Assembly: GCF_051388935.1 (NCBI RefSeq)
Contig: NZ_JBPKBI010000015.1
Location: 1-64,000, forward strand
Direction: 5' to 3'
DNA: 64,000 bases
DNA from: Yinghuangia sp035454725
Lineage (GTDB): Bacteria > Actinomycetota > Actinomycetes > Streptomycetales > Streptomycetaceae
The first letter of the stretch is position 1; each line of letters begins with the position of its first letter. The translations under genes were made by a program, and so were the position numbers. Below the pieces are notes generated by a model. That model saw only the letters and a program-made list of their open reading frames with translations, did no database searches and was not told where the DNA came from. This document shows positions 44,824 through 54,254 of the stretch, piece after piece.

Positions 44824-45255
44824 GATAGGTCGCGTACTCCGTCCGTGCAAGATCCGTACAAGAGCGGCTGCGGTGACAGACATCACAGAGTGGTTACGTG
44901 CTGGTCTCGCACTGGTCACTTGGCCGTCGTTTCGCCGTCGTCACAGCGGTTCCGAAGCCGACCTTGACAACCCTCGGACGGAAGTTCTCAGGCATCTCTC
45001 AGAGTGTTCACTCGGGCGGGTATGCCCGTGGCCGTCCGTGTTTTTGGCGTTGCGTCCGCGCGTAGTCTGGTCGGCCGTGTGGTACCTCCGAGCGCTCCCG
45101 CGCGAGAACGCCGACTCTCCTGTCGCCCCGGATGCCGCTTGGACCGGTCATCCGGCAGCACGCGCAACCGTTCACGTTTCCGGGGCGTCCTGGGGAACGG
45201 ACAGCCACGACCCGTACGGCCGGCCCCCGTCGTGCGGCCGAGGAGCAGCGAATTC

Positions 45256-47913
45256 ATGAGTGAGCACCGTCGCAGGTCGTCACAGCCGCGCCCGGAGGGA
45301 AGTGGCTCCTCGCATGCCCGGGGGAGCACGCCTCCCTCGGGACCCACCAGAGCTTCGACGGGAGGGGGCCCGGACCCGGGCCGAGCGCGGCCGACGGCCG
45401 CCGCCTCGCCGTCCGGAGGAACGCCGGAGCCGGCCGAGCGGCCTCTGTCGCGCACCGAGGCCCGGCAGGCCGCGAGGTCCGGCGGGCGCGGAGGCCGAGG
45501 TTCGGGAGGCGGACGCGGGCGCGGGCGCGGCGGCAACGGGCCTTCGGGGCCCGGGCGTGACGGCGAGGGCGCCGGGAGTTCGCCGAACGGCCGCGGCAGC
45601 CGAACCGGGCGCAACGGCAAGAAAAAGCGCCGCTTCATCGACTACCCGAGGTACGGCAAGAAGGGGATCCGGCGCTGGCTGCCGTCCTTCAAGCAGATCC
45701 TCGCGATGTGCCTGTTCTTCATCGCCTCGCTGCTCGGGGTCGCCGGCCTGGCGTACGCGCTCGTCGAGGTGCCCGACGTCAACGCCGCGACGCAGATCCA
45801 GTCGAACGTCTACTACTACTCGGACGGCGTCACCGAGATAGGCCAGACCGGCAAGTACAACCGGCAGAACGTCACGCTCGACCAGGTGCCGAAGGACGTG
45901 CAGCGGGCCGTGCTCGCGGCGGAGAACCGCACGTTCTACTCGGACTCCGGCGTCTCGGTCACCGGCCTGAGCCGCGCCGCGCTCGCGATGGCGACGGGCG
46001 GTGAGAAGCAGGGTGGTTCGACCATCACCCAGCAGTACGTGAAGAACGCCTTCCTCTCGCAGGAACAGACCTTCGAACGCAAGTTCAAGGAGATGTTCAT
46101 CGCGATCAAGGTCGACCGGCAGATGACCAAGGACGAGATCCTGGCCGGCTACCTCAACACCTCGTTCTACGGCCGCAATGCGTACGGCATTCAGGCCGCC
46201 GCTCAGGCGTACTACAACAAGGACGCCAAGGACCTGACGGTCGGCGAGGGGGCGTACATCGCGACGCTGCTCAACGCCCCCAGCCTCAACGACGTGTTCG
46301 TCGACGGCGAGGTCAGCGAGACCCGGCTGGAGCGCGTGAAGGGCCGGTGGAAGTGGATCCTCAACGGCATGGTCGAGCAGAAGTGGCTCGACCAGGCCAC
46401 CGCCGACTCCGCACAGTTCCCCATGCCCATCAAGCCGCAGCCGTCGAGCAGCAAGGCGGGCCAGGCCGGCTACCTCATGAAGCTCGCCGACGACTACGTC
46501 AAGCAGCACAACATCATCAGCGAGGAGGAGCTGGCACTCGGCGGCTACAAGATCATCACGACGATCGACAAGGACAAGCAGGACGCGGCGGTCGCGGCGG
46601 TCAAGACGCAGCTGTACGACCAGCTCAAGCCGGACAAGCGCGAGGCGGACCGCAACGTCCGCGTGGGTGTCGCCTCGGTGGTGCCCGGCGACGGGGCGGT
46701 GGTCGCGCTGTACGGCGGCCCGGACTTCGTCAAGCAGGAGTACAACGACGCGACGCGTGACGACATCCAGGTCGGCTCGACCTTCAAGCCGTTCGTCGTC
46801 GCGGCGGCGCTGCGCGAGGGCAAATACGACGGCAAGCCGATCACTGTCGAGGACCTCTACAACGGTGACTCGGGTCTGCCGGTGAAGCTGCCGGACGGCA
46901 AGCAGGCCATGGACACGCAGACGAAGAAGCCGTACATCGTGCCCAACGAAGGCGACCAGGACTACGGGCAGATCAGCATCAGATATGCCATGGAGAAGTC
47001 GGCGAACACCGTCTTCACCCAGCTCTCGGCCGACGTCGGGTGGGAGGCCGTGCGGCAGGCCGCCATCGACGCGGGGCTTCCCGAGGACACTCCCGAGCTG
47101 GCCGCCGGGCCGTCCATGGCCCTCGGTGTGAGCCAGCCGACCGCGCTGGACATGGCGTCGGCGTACGCGACGTTCGCGGCGCGCGGCAAGCACGTCGATC
47201 CGTACGTCATCAAGGAGATCCGCAAGAACGACAAGAAGGTCGACTTCCCCAAGCCGCAGCCCAAGCAGGTCTTCGACGAGGAAGTCGCCGACACGATCAA
47301 CGACGTGCTGGTCGGCGTCATCCAGAACGGCACCGGCAAGGAGGCCAAGGCGCTCGGGCGTCCGGCGGCCGGCAAAACGGGCACGACGGACAGCAACCTG
47401 TCCGCGTGGTTCGTCGGCTACACGCCGAACCTGTCGACCTCGGTCGCGCTGTTCGGCCAGGACGACCGCAACCACAGGTACTCCCTGAAGGGCCTTCTCG
47501 GGGACGACTCGGAAGACGCGGTGCACGGTGGCGGCCCGCCGACCAAAATCTGGACCGCGTACATGAAGGGCGCGACCAGCAAGCTCCCCGCCGAGAACTT
47601 CACCAAGCCCGAGAACCCGGCGCCCAAGCAGACGCCGACCCCGACGGCTCCCCCGTCCTCGTCGGCCCCGCCGAGCTCCTCCGCTCCCCCGTCGTCGTCG
47701 GCGCCGCCCAGCTCGGCACCGCCGTCGTCCTCGTCGGCCCCGCCTCCTCCGCCGACCCCGACGTCGGAGACCCCCACGGCCACGGCCACGTCGTCGCCGC
47801 CGGGCGGCGGTGGTGGGAACGGTCCCGGTGGGTGGCCCTGGCCCACCACGACGGCCACCGCAACGGGTACGGCCACGGCGACGGCGACAGACAAGGGCCG
47901 GCCCGGCAACTAG
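45256..47913 (+). CDS. Class A penicillin-binding protein (transglycosylase/transpeptidase)
   Basis: This gene encodes 885 residues from the ATG at 45256, with GAGGAG ten bases upstream; the frame back to 45004 is not supported. The first 135 residues are a basic Gly/Arg/Ser-rich cytosolic region. One membrane helix (ILAMCLFFIASLLGVAGLAY) follows. The glycosyltransferase GT51 domain has AAENRTFYSDSG with the catalytic Glu and GGSTITQQYVKN. The transpeptidase has GSTFKPF (SxxK), KSAN (SxN) and GKTGTT (KTG). The C-terminal 100 residues are a Pro/Ser/Thr-rich outer tail ending in TATATGTATATATDKG. It lies divergently from padR. Confidence 0.96.
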   Translation: MSEHRRRSSQPRPEGSGSSHARGSTPPSGPTRASTGGGPDPGRARPTAAASPSGGTPEPAERPLSRTEARQAARSGGRGGRGSGGGRGRGRGGNGPSGPGRDGEGAGSSPNGRGSRTGRNGKKKRRFIDYPRYGKKGIRRWLPSFKQILAMCLFFIASLLGVAGLAYALVEVPDVNAATQIQSNVYYYSDGVTEIGQTGKYNRQNVTLDQVPKDVQRAVLAAENRTFYSDSGVSVTGLSRAALAMATGGEKQGGSTITQQYVKNAFLSQEQTFERKFKEMFIAIKVDRQMTKDEILAGYLNTSFYGRNAYGIQAAAQAYYNKDAKDLTVGEGAYIATLLNAPSLNDVFVDGEVSETRLERVKGRWKWILNGMVEQKWLDQATADSAQFPMPIKPQPSSSKAGQAGYLMKLADDYVKQHNIISEEELALGGYKIITTIDKDKQDAAVAAVKTQLYDQLKPDKREADRNVRVGVASVVPGDGAVVALYGGPDFVKQEYNDATRDDIQVGSTFKPFVVAAALREGKYDGKPITVEDLYNGDSGLPVKLPDGKQAMDTQTKKPYIVPNEGDQDYGQISIRYAMEKSANTVFTQLSADVGWEAVRQAAIDAGLPEDTPELAAGPSMALGVSQPTALDMASAYATFAARGKHVDPYVIKEIRKNDKKVDFPKPQPKQVFDEEVADTINDVLVGVIQNGTGKEAKALGRPAAGKTGTTDSNLSAWFVGYTPNLSTSVALFGQDDRNHRYSLKGLLGDDSEDAVHGGGPPTKIWTAYMKGATSKLPAENFTKPENPAPKQTPTPTAPPSSSAPPSSSAPPSSSAPPSSAPPSSSSAPPPPPTPTSETPTATATSSPPGGGGGNGPGGWPWPTTTATATGTATATATDKGRPGN

Positions 47914-47943
47914 CGTCACCAGATTGCGTCGCCCCGTACGATC

Positions 47944-47981
47944 GCTGTGCCCCTGCCGCCGATGCGCGGTGGGGGCACAGC
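47944..47981 (+). terminator. Hairpin after the PBP gene
   Basis: GCTGTGCCCC (47944-47953) pairs with GGGGCACAGC (47972-47981), ten perfect pairs with an inner GCC/GGT extension. It lies 31 bases after the PBP stop and 27 before the next start, so it may be a terminator or a leader structure for the mannosyltransferase genes. Confidence 0.55.
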
Positions 47982-48007
47982 CGTATCCCTGCGAGAGGAT
48001 TGGCGCC

Positions 48008-49585
48008 ATGATGCCGAATCCGTCCGAACCTGTGCTGCCGTCGCGCGACGACCCGGTGGTGCGCGCCGGCAGCGAGGTGGTCGGCGGGCCCGCCGGAAAG
48101 CGCATCAGATTCGGGAACAACGGCAACTGGTGGAACCTCACGCGGGTGCTGATCCTGCTGGCCGTCGTGACGTTCGCGCTCGGGCTCGTGCAGAAGAAGC
48201 CGTGCTACGACGGGGCGTGGTTCGGCGTCGGCTCGCAGTACTCGAAGGCCTGCTACAGCGACATGCCGCACCTGTACCAGGGGCGTGGCTTCGACAGCAA
48301 CGCGGTGCCGTATTTCGACAAGACCGGCGACGACAGCATGGAGTACCTGGAGTACCCCGTGATCACCGGCGGCGTCATGTATGTCGCGGGGTCGGTCGCA
48401 CGCGCCCTCGGCACGGACCTGGACGACGAGAAAAAGTGGTTCGTCATGGCCAACGCCCTGATCATGATGGCCTGTGCGGTCGTCGTGGTCGTCGCGGTGG
48501 CCCGTACGTCGGGGCGAAGGCCCTGGGACGCCGCGATGGTCGCGGCGGCCCCGGTCCTCGCCCTCAACGGCATCATCAACTGGGACATGGTCGCGGTGGC
48601 CTTGACCGCGGTCGCGATGATGGCGTGGGCGCGGCGCAATGTGCTCGCCGCAGGCTTGCTCCTCGGACTGGCGACGGCCGCGAAGCTTTATCCGGTGCTG
48701 CTGCTCGGCCCGTTGTTCCTGCTGTGCCTGCGCGCCGGGCGGCTCACGGAGTTCGCCAAGGCCACGGGCGCGGCGATCGCGGCATGGCTTGCGGTCAACC
48801 TGCCGATCATGATCTTCGCGTGGGACGGCTGGAAGCTCTTCTACACCTTCAGCCAGGAACGCGGTGCCGATTTCGGCTCGCTGTGGCTGATCCTCGGGCA
48901 GCGCTTCGAGCCGATGGACATCGACACCCTCAACTCGTGGGTGACCGGGCTTCTGCTCCTGATGGCAGCGGGCATCGCGGGGCTCGCCCTGGGCGCGCCG
49001 CGTCGGCCCCGGTTCGCGCAGCTCGCGTTCCTGATCGTCGCGGCGTTCCTGTTCACCAACAAGGTCTACTCGCCGCAGTACGTGCTGTGGCTACTGCCGC
49101 TGGTGGTGCTCGCCCGGCCGCGGTGGCGCGACGTGCTGATCTGGCAGGCGTGCGAGGTCATCTACTTCCTGGGCGTGTGGCTCTACATCGAGTCGTACGC
49201 GGGCGAGGGCACCAAGGGCCTGTCGCAGAACGCCTACCAGGTCGCGATCGTCATCCACCTGCTCGGCCTGCTGTACATCGCGGCGCTCGTGGTCCGCGAC
49301 ATCCTGCGGCCCGAACACGACCCGGTGCGCCGGGACGGCAGCGACGATCCGGCGGGCGGGGTGCTCGACCACGCCCCCGACAAGCTCAACTTCGTGCCGG
49401 GGCAACGCGTCAACCACTACAACCTCTACGGCGACCCCGACGGGCCGTACGCCGGCGAGACGATCCTCGGCGGGCCGCAGCCGGACGCTGCCACGGACAG
49501 GCCGGGGCGGCCGGAGGTGCCCGAGGCGCGGCGGCACGGCGGCGGCACCGAAACAGGTGAGACGGAAGCGATCGCGCGCCAGTGA
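48008..49585 (+). CDS. GT87-type polyprenol-phosphate mannosyltransferase (DUF2029)
   Basis: This gene encodes 525 residues from the ATG at 48008, with GAGAGGA upstream. About nine to eleven membrane segments are visible, from VLILLAVVTFALGLVQ to IHLLGLLYIAALVV. The first outer loop is rich in Tyr/Asp (PCYDGAWFGVGSQYSKACYS), as in GT87/DUF2029 proteins that take mannose from polyprenyl-phosphate-mannose. A cytosolic Pro/Gly/Glu-rich tail of about 90 residues ends the protein. It shares a four-base overlap with the following mannosyltransferase-like gene. Acceptor unknown; glycolipid or wall glycan synthesis is inferred. Confidence 0.82.
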   Translation: MMPNPSEPVLPSRDDPVVRAGSEVVGGPAGKRIRFGNNGNWWNLTRVLILLAVVTFALGLVQKKPCYDGAWFGVGSQYSKACYSDMPHLYQGRGFDSNAVPYFDKTGDDSMEYLEYPVITGGVMYVAGSVARALGTDLDDEKKWFVMANALIMMACAVVVVVAVARTSGRRPWDAAMVAAAPVLALNGIINWDMVAVALTAVAMMAWARRNVLAAGLLLGLATAAKLYPVLLLGPLFLLCLRAGRLTEFAKATGAAIAAWLAVNLPIMIFAWDGWKLFYTFSQERGADFGSLWLILGQRFEPMDIDTLNSWVTGLLLLMAAGIAGLALGAPRRPRFAQLAFLIVAAFLFTNKVYSPQYVLWLLPLVVLARPRWRDVLIWQACEVIYFLGVWLYIESYAGEGTKGLSQNAYQVAIVIHLLGLLYIAALVVRDILRPEHDPVRRDGSDDPAGGVLDHAPDKLNFVPGQRVNHYNLYGDPDGPYAGETILGGPQPDAATDRPGRPEVPEARRHGGGTETGETEAIARQ

Positions 49586-50787
49586 CACGTACGGACACCG
49601 AACCCACCACATCGGCCGGCGGTTCGCCCGAGACCGGCCGGGCCGCGCCGCTCGTACGCCTGCTGCGGATGCCGTCGCCCGACGACCGTGCCGCGCTGAT
49701 CATGTGGCTGGTCACCCGGCCCGCGATGTTCCTGCTGGTCGGGTCGGCCGGCTGGATCTTCGCGGCGGAGGGCGCGACCGAGCCGACCGGCTTCCTCGAC
49801 ACGTGGGACCGCTGGGACTTCCGGCACTTCCGCACGATCGCGGAGTACGGCTACGACGGAAACCCGAAGACCGGTCCGCCGGTTCCGCTGGAGGCGTTCT
49901 TCCCCGGCTTCCCCTACCTCCTGAAGGCCGTGCACCTGGTCGTCGGGAACTGGGTGGTCGCCGGGCTGCTGATCTCGTTCGTGTGCGGCGGCGTCGCGAT
50001 GGTGCTGCTGTCGCGCATCGCGGGCCTGGACAACCCGTCCGGCGTCGGCGAACGCGCGGTGCTGCTCCTGCTGTTGTCGCCGTCGGCGGTCTTCCTCGCG
50101 GCCGGCTACACCGAGGCGCTTTTCCTCATGCTGGCCCTCGGCGCGTGGCTGTGCGCGAAGCGCGGCGTGTGGCACTGGGCGGCGCTGCTCACCGCGGGCG
50201 CGTTCTTCGTGCGGATCAGCGGCGCGTTCCTGTTGTGCGCGCTGGTCGTGGAGTTCCTGACCGCGAAGGACGGCCGTCGGCGCTGGAAGGACGCGCCGTG
50301 GCTGGTGGTCGGCGGCCTGCCGGTGCTCGTCTACATGGGCTTCCTGTACCGGCGGACCGGCGACTGGACGGCGTGGAACGCCGCGCAGGCCACCGGCTGG
50401 GACCGCCACCTGGTCGGCCCGGTCGACGCGCTGACCACCACGTGGGAGCGGGCGTTCGACACCGGGCCGGGCGTGATCCTGGGCTTCACCTGGATGTACC
50501 GCTGGGAGATGCTGGCCATAGCGGTCGGGGTCGTGCTGACGGCGTATCTGCTGCGCAAGCGGCGCTGGGCGGAGGCCACCTACATCGGGCTGACCGTGGC
50601 GTCGCTCGGGATCTCCAGCGCGTACTTCTCGGTGCCGCGCGCGACGCTGTTGTGGTGGCCGCTGTGGATCGTGCTGGCGCAAATGACGCTGCGTCATAAG
50701 GCCTTTTTCACCGGGTACTTGGCGCTGATCGCACCTTTCGCGGTGGTCTTCGCCTTGTTGTTCGGTGCCGGGCGATGGGCGGGGTGA
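49582..50787 (+). CDS. Membrane mannosyltransferase, PIG-V-like (GT76)
   Basis: This gene encodes 401 residues from a GTG at 49582 that overlaps the preceding gene by four bases. Multiple membrane helices are present. The outer loop after helix 1 contains WDRWDFRHFRTIAEYGYDG and LEAFFPGFPYLLKAVHLVVG, the Asp/Trp and Phe-Pro-Gly pattern of PIG-V-like mannosyltransferases. The pair suggests stepwise transfer of mannose from polyprenyl-phosphate-mannose at the outer membrane face. Precise acceptor unknown. Confidence 0.82.
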   Translation: MTRTDTEPTTSAGGSPETGRAAPLVRLLRMPSPDDRAALIMWLVTRPAMFLLVGSAGWIFAAEGATEPTGFLDTWDRWDFRHFRTIAEYGYDGNPKTGPPVPLEAFFPGFPYLLKAVHLVVGNWVVAGLLISFVCGGVAMVLLSRIAGLDNPSGVGERAVLLLLLSPSAVFLAAGYTEALFLMLALGAWLCAKRGVWHWAALLTAGAFFVRISGAFLLCALVVEFLTAKDGRRRWKDAPWLVVGGLPVLVYMGFLYRRTGDWTAWNAAQATGWDRHLVGPVDALTTTWERAFDTGPGVILGFTWMYRWEMLAIAVGVVLTAYLLRKRRWAEATYIGLTVASLGISSAYFSVPRATLLWWPLWIVLAQMTLRHKAFFTGYLALIAPFAVVFALLFGAGRWAG

Positions 50788-50859
50788 TGTACGGGGGTAA
50801 TCCGTTCGGCCTAGTCTGACTGGTCGTCGGGCCCACCGCACACATTCGGAGCGCACCTT

Positions 50860-51495
50860 ATGTCCAACCCCTTCGGGCCGCCGGGACCACAAGGCCCCGG
50901 CGACCAGAACCCGTACGGTCAGCAACCGCCTTACGGCGGTCCGCCGCAGCAGCCGTACGGGGGCCAACCGCCGTATCCGGGGCCGCCGCCCGGCCAGCCG
51001 GGATGGGGTGCGCAGCCGCCGACGGGGCAGCCGCCGTACCCCGGGCAGATGGGCTACATGCAGCCGCGGCGACGGAAGAAGTGGCCGTGGATCGTGGGCG
51101 GCATCGTCGGGCTTTTTGTGGTCCTGGTGATCATCGGCTACTTCGTCGGCAAGGACGACGCGTCCAACGCCGAGGTCGGCGACTGCCTCACCAGTGACGA
51201 GAAGTCGAAGATCATCGATTGCGACAAGCCCGGCGCGGTGTTCCGTGTCGTCGGGAAGTTCGACGACACGTCCAGCACCTCCCGCTGCGAAACCGACGAC
51301 ATGCTGTCCAAGGGCAGTGTCGTCACCTTCTACTGGAAGGACGGTGACAAGGCGGTGATCTGCGCGACCATCACGAAGAACACGACCGTCAACGACCTCA
51401 GGCACCTCGACGGCGACGCCAAGAACACGACTCCCGAATACCTGGAGCAGGTGCGGGACGAGTTGGCGGCCAGGGGGATCGAAGGCGTCAAGTAG
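50860..51495 (+). CDS. LppU/SCO3897-like membrane protein, paralogue 3
   Basis: This gene encodes 211 residues from the ATG at 50860, with GGAGCG upstream. The N-terminus is a long Pro/Gln/Gly/Tyr-rich region of about 65 residues (MSNPFGPPGPQGPGDQNPYG), then a membrane helix (WIVGGIVGLFVVLVIIGYFV). The Cys domain reads VGDCL, DCDKPGAVFRVV, RCETDDML and VICATITKNTT. It is closely similar to the gene at 40061 on the other strand, including MSNPF and KNTTV. A gene duplication within about 11 kb is evident. Confidence 0.78.
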   Translation: MSNPFGPPGPQGPGDQNPYGQQPPYGGPPQQPYGGQPPYPGPPPGQPGWGAQPPTGQPPYPGQMGYMQPRRRKKWPWIVGGIVGLFVVLVIIGYFVGKDDASNAEVGDCLTSDEKSKIIDCDKPGAVFRVVGKFDDTSSTSRCETDDMLSKGSVVTFYWKDGDKAVICATITKNTTVNDLRHLDGDAKNTTPEYLEQVRDELAARGIEGVK

Positions 51496-51514
51496 CGCAC
51501 TGTCGCAGCTCGTC

Positions 51515-51544
51515 GGGCCGCGCACGTTCGTGTGTGCGCGGGCC
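51515..51544. terminator. Hairpin between LppU-like gene 3 and the alr-like gene
   Basis: GGGCCGCGCAC (51515-51525) pairs with GTGCGCGGGCC (51534-51544) with a G/C imbalance at the end and an eight-base loop. The flanking genes converge, so it can serve both. Confidence 0.55.
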
Positions 51545-51555
51545 GCGGGGCTTCG

Positions 51556-52587
51556 TCAGCGCAGCACCACGCGGTCGAAGTGCGTTGTGGTGTGCCGCAG
51601 TTCCGCGTCCAGCTCGTCGCCCGGCTTCGGCGGTGCGACGTCGTTCGCCAGGAACAGCAGGCTGACCTGCATGTGCGGCGGCTCGGCGAACCAGCGCTGC
51701 TTGCCGGCCCACGAGAACGGCGAAAGGGTGCGGTTCACGGTCGCGAGGCCCGCGCGGGCGACGCCCTTGGCACGGGGCATGACGCCGCGTACCGTCTTCG
51801 GCGCCTCCAGGCCCACGCCGTGCGCGGTGCCGCCGCTGACCACGAGCAGGTGCCCGTCGGAGGGGGCCTTGCGCTGCCGGTAGCCGTAGCGCTCGCCGCG
51901 CGCGACCGGCACGACGTCGAGGACGGTGCCCCGGGCGACCAGCGCGCCGTGCTCGCCGAGCCACAGGTCGGTGCCGATCCGGGGGCGGAACACCGTGTCC
52001 GGATAACGCTGTTGCAGCGCCGCGAAGCCGGCGGGCGGTACGTGGCTGACGAACATCGTGTGCAGCGGCAGCCGGGCGGCGGCCAGGCGGTCCACCCACG
52101 CGGCGACCTCGGCGGCCGGGTCGGAGCCGTCCGGCCGGTCGAGCGGAAGGTGCAGCGAAAAGCCCTCCAGGCGGACGCCGTCGAGGGAGGAGCGCAGCGC
52201 GACGAGGTCGTCCTCGGTGACGCCGTCGCGCTTCATGCCGGTCATGCAGCTGATGACGATGCGGCTGCCGACGAGGTCCCGTGTGGCCTGTACCGAGGAG
52301 ACCGTGCGGATCACCCGGTCGGGCAGCGGGATCGCCTCCTCGCCGCGCAGATACGGCGTGAGCACCATGACGCGGCCGTCGAAGTGGTCCTTCAGCCGGG
52401 CCGCTTCGTAAGTCGTGCCGACGGCGATCATGTCGACGCCCATCCGCGACGCCTCGTCGGCGAGGCGGACGTTGTCGAAGCCGTAGCCGTTGCCCTTCAT
52501 CACCGGGACGATGCTCGGGAAGGCGTCGCGCATCTGGTCGATGTGCTTGCGCCAGCGCGCGGAATCGACGTACAGCGAAAGCGACAT
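51556..52587 (-). CDS. Alanine racemase-like PLP enzyme
   Basis: This gene encodes 343 residues, shorter than typical Alr. The N-terminal TIM-barrel PLP Lys sits in VPVMKGNGYGF (about residue 30). Downstream, FVSHVPPAGF and FRPRIGTDLWLGE occupy the usual Alr positions, but the LYG motif reads LWL. A Tyr remains in GERYGYRQRKAPSDG. It forms an apparent operon with femX. Streptomycetes carry this alr-like gene next to femX; whether it racemises Ala is not proven, and a specialised or regulatory role is possible. Confidence 0.78.
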   Translation of the reverse strand: MSLSLYVDSARWRKHIDQMRDAFPSIVPVMKGNGYGFDNVRLADEASRMGVDMIAVGTTYEAARLKDHFDGRVMVLTPYLRGEEAIPLPDRVIRTVSSVQATRDLVGSRIVISCMTGMKRDGVTEDDLVALRSSLDGVRLEGFSLHLPLDRPDGSDPAAEVAAWVDRLAAARLPLHTMFVSHVPPAGFAALQQRYPDTVFRPRIGTDLWLGEHGALVARGTVLDVVPVARGERYGYRQRKAPSDGHLLVVSGGTAHGVGLEAPKTVRGVMPRAKGVARAGLATVNRTLSPFSWAGKQRWFAEPPHMQVSLLFLANDVAPPKPGDELDAELRHTTTHFDRVVLR

Positions 52588-52639
52588 CGTGGTTGAGGAC
52601 CTTCCCTTGCTCGTGCGGTGCCTGACGGGTGCCAGTCTG

Positions 52640-53758
52640 TCAGCGACGCGACATGTACATGTCGAGTGCTTTGTGCAGCACCTTGTTGAGCGGGAAGTCC
52701 CATTCGCCGAGGTACTCGACCGCCTGCCCGCCGGTGCCCAGCTTGAACTGGATCAGGCCGAAGAGGTGGTCGTTCTCGTCGAGGGTGTCGCTGATGCCGC
52801 GCAAGTCGTACACAGAGGCACCAAGAGCGTACGCGTCCCGCAGCATGCGCCACTGGATCGCGTTGGACGGGCGCACTTCGCGCTTGTGGTTGGCGGACGC
52901 TCCGTACGAGTACCAGACGTGGTCGCCGACGGTCACCATCGTCGTGGAGGCGAGCACCTCGCCCTCGTGCTTGGCCAGGTAGAGGCGCATGCGCTCGGGG
53001 TCCTCGGCGTTGAGGACGTCCCACATGCGCTCGAAGTACGGGAGCGGACGCGGTGTGAAGTGGTCGCGTACCGCCGTGACCTTGTAGACCTCGTGGAACA
53101 CCTTGAGGTCGTCGCGTCCGCCCTGCACGACCTCAACGCCGGCCTTGGCGGCCTTCTTGATGTTGCGGCGCCAGAGCTGGTTGAAGCCGGAGTGGACGTC
53201 GTCGAGCGATCGGCGCATCAGCGGCACCTGGAAGACGTAGCGGGGCTGCACGTCGCCGAAGCCGGCACCCGCGCTCTGGTCCTGAAGCCAGCCCAGGCTG
53301 CGCAGTTGGCGGCCGACGGCGGCGGCGCGCTCGTCGGTCCAGTCGGGGGTGAGGTCGCGGAGACGGGTCGCCGACTTGGCGGCGATCGCCTTCTTGACGG
53401 TGTCGGCCTCCCAGCGGTTGACCACGACCGGCGGGCCCATCTTGACCGAGAAGGCGCCTTGGCTCTTCAGGTGCGCGAGCATCGGGTCGAGCCAGCGGTG
53501 CAGGTCGCCGTCGTACCAGTCGATGACCGGGCCTTCGGGCATGTACGCGAGGTACCGCTTGATCTTGGGGAGCTGCCGGTACAGCACCTCGGCTGCCCCG
53601 ACGACGGCGCCGGTCTGGTCGATCCACCCGATGCTCTCGCTCCGCCACTCGCTCTTCACCTCGCCCCATGACGGGCACTGGAGAAAGCTGACGGAGGGCT
53701 TGCCCTTGATGAAGGTGAGGTGTTCATCCCGGGTGAGCGACCTCAGGCGCAGGGTCAT
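52640..53758 (-). CDS. femX: FemX-type aminoacyltransferase (peptidoglycan bridge)
   Basis: This gene encodes 372 residues. Members of the FemABX family use aminoacyl-tRNA to add residues to the lipid II stem; in streptomycetes FemX adds the first Gly to LL-DAP. The two GNAT-like subdomains are seen, with SVSFLQCPSWGEVKSEWRSE at the start and WYSYGASANHKREVRPSNAI followed by DLRGISDTLDENDHLFGLIQ in the second. The C-terminus is KALDMYMSRR. It lies 52 bases upstream of the alr-like gene on the same strand. Confidence 0.9.
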   Translation of the reverse strand: MTLRLRSLTRDEHLTFIKGKPSVSFLQCPSWGEVKSEWRSESIGWIDQTGAVVGAAEVLYRQLPKIKRYLAYMPEGPVIDWYDGDLHRWLDPMLAHLKSQGAFSVKMGPPVVVNRWEADTVKKAIAAKSATRLRDLTPDWTDERAAAVGRQLRSLGWLQDQSAGAGFGDVQPRYVFQVPLMRRSLDDVHSGFNQLWRRNIKKAAKAGVEVVQGGRDDLKVFHEVYKVTAVRDHFTPRPLPYFERMWDVLNAEDPERMRLYLAKHEGEVLASTTMVTVGDHVWYSYGASANHKREVRPSNAIQWRMLRDAYALGASVYDLRGISDTLDENDHLFGLIQFKLGTGGQAVEYLGEWDFPLNKVLHKALDMYMSRR

Positions 53759-53936
53759 CGACAGGCTCCTCGGATCGGTTCGGCCGACAAGAGGTTACTC
53801 GGCCGGGACGATTCCGGGGGCAGGGCGGACCGGATCCGGACAAACAGTCAGTAATCACCCGTGTACCGAGAGGGAACGCCGGGCGCTGCCTGGCCGGATC
53901 CGGTTTCCCGCGTGGGACGCGAGGCCGGGGCCCGGG

Positions 53937-54254
53937 TCAGTACAGGCCGCCGTTGGCCATGTTGATGAACAGCCCGACCGCCGCGGCACCCAGCGAGATC
54001 ACGAGAGCGAACCGCTCCAGCGTGGTCGAAGAGATCATCTGGCCGCCGAGTCCGGCGAGGACGCCGGCCAGGCCGCTCCAGGCGCCGAGGATGTGCATCG
54101 ACGGGAAGAACGCGCACACGATCGCCACGATCGCGAAGGCCGCGGTGGCCGCCGCGATGACGTTCTCCTTGGTGTGCGCGCGCTCGTCCTGGACGCGGTT
54201 GATCGAGGCAAGGTTGAGTGCGGCCAAGGGGCCGCGGCGCATCGTCTGAGCCAT
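53937..54254 (-). CDS. Small membrane protein, unknown function
   Basis: This gene encodes 105 residues from the ATG at 54254, preceded by GGAGGTG. Three hydrophobic stretches are visible: NVIAAATAAFAIVAIVCAFF, LGAWSGLAGVLAGLGGQMIS and FALVISLGAAAVGLFINMAN. An N-terminal basic segment (MAQTMRRGPLAALNLASINR) is likely cytosolic. No family recognised. It is conserved-looking in its position between femX and rpsF, where it is divergent from rpsF. Confidence 0.68.
   Translation of the reverse strand: MAQTMRRGPLAALNLASINRVQDERAHTKENVIAAATAAFAIVAIVCAFFPSMHILGAWSGLAGVLAGLGGQMISSTTLERFALVISLGAAAVGLFINMANGGLY

Noticed and set aside
47640..47900. Ser/Pro/Thr coding repeats as a DNA repeat array or CRISPR
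   Set aside because: It is the low-complexity outer tail of the PBP; there are no unique spacers of constant length. No CRISPR array was seen anywhere in the window.
45280..48141. A 953-residue minus-strand open frame
   Set aside because: It is antisense to the penicillin-binding protein gene, which has complete catalytic motifs.
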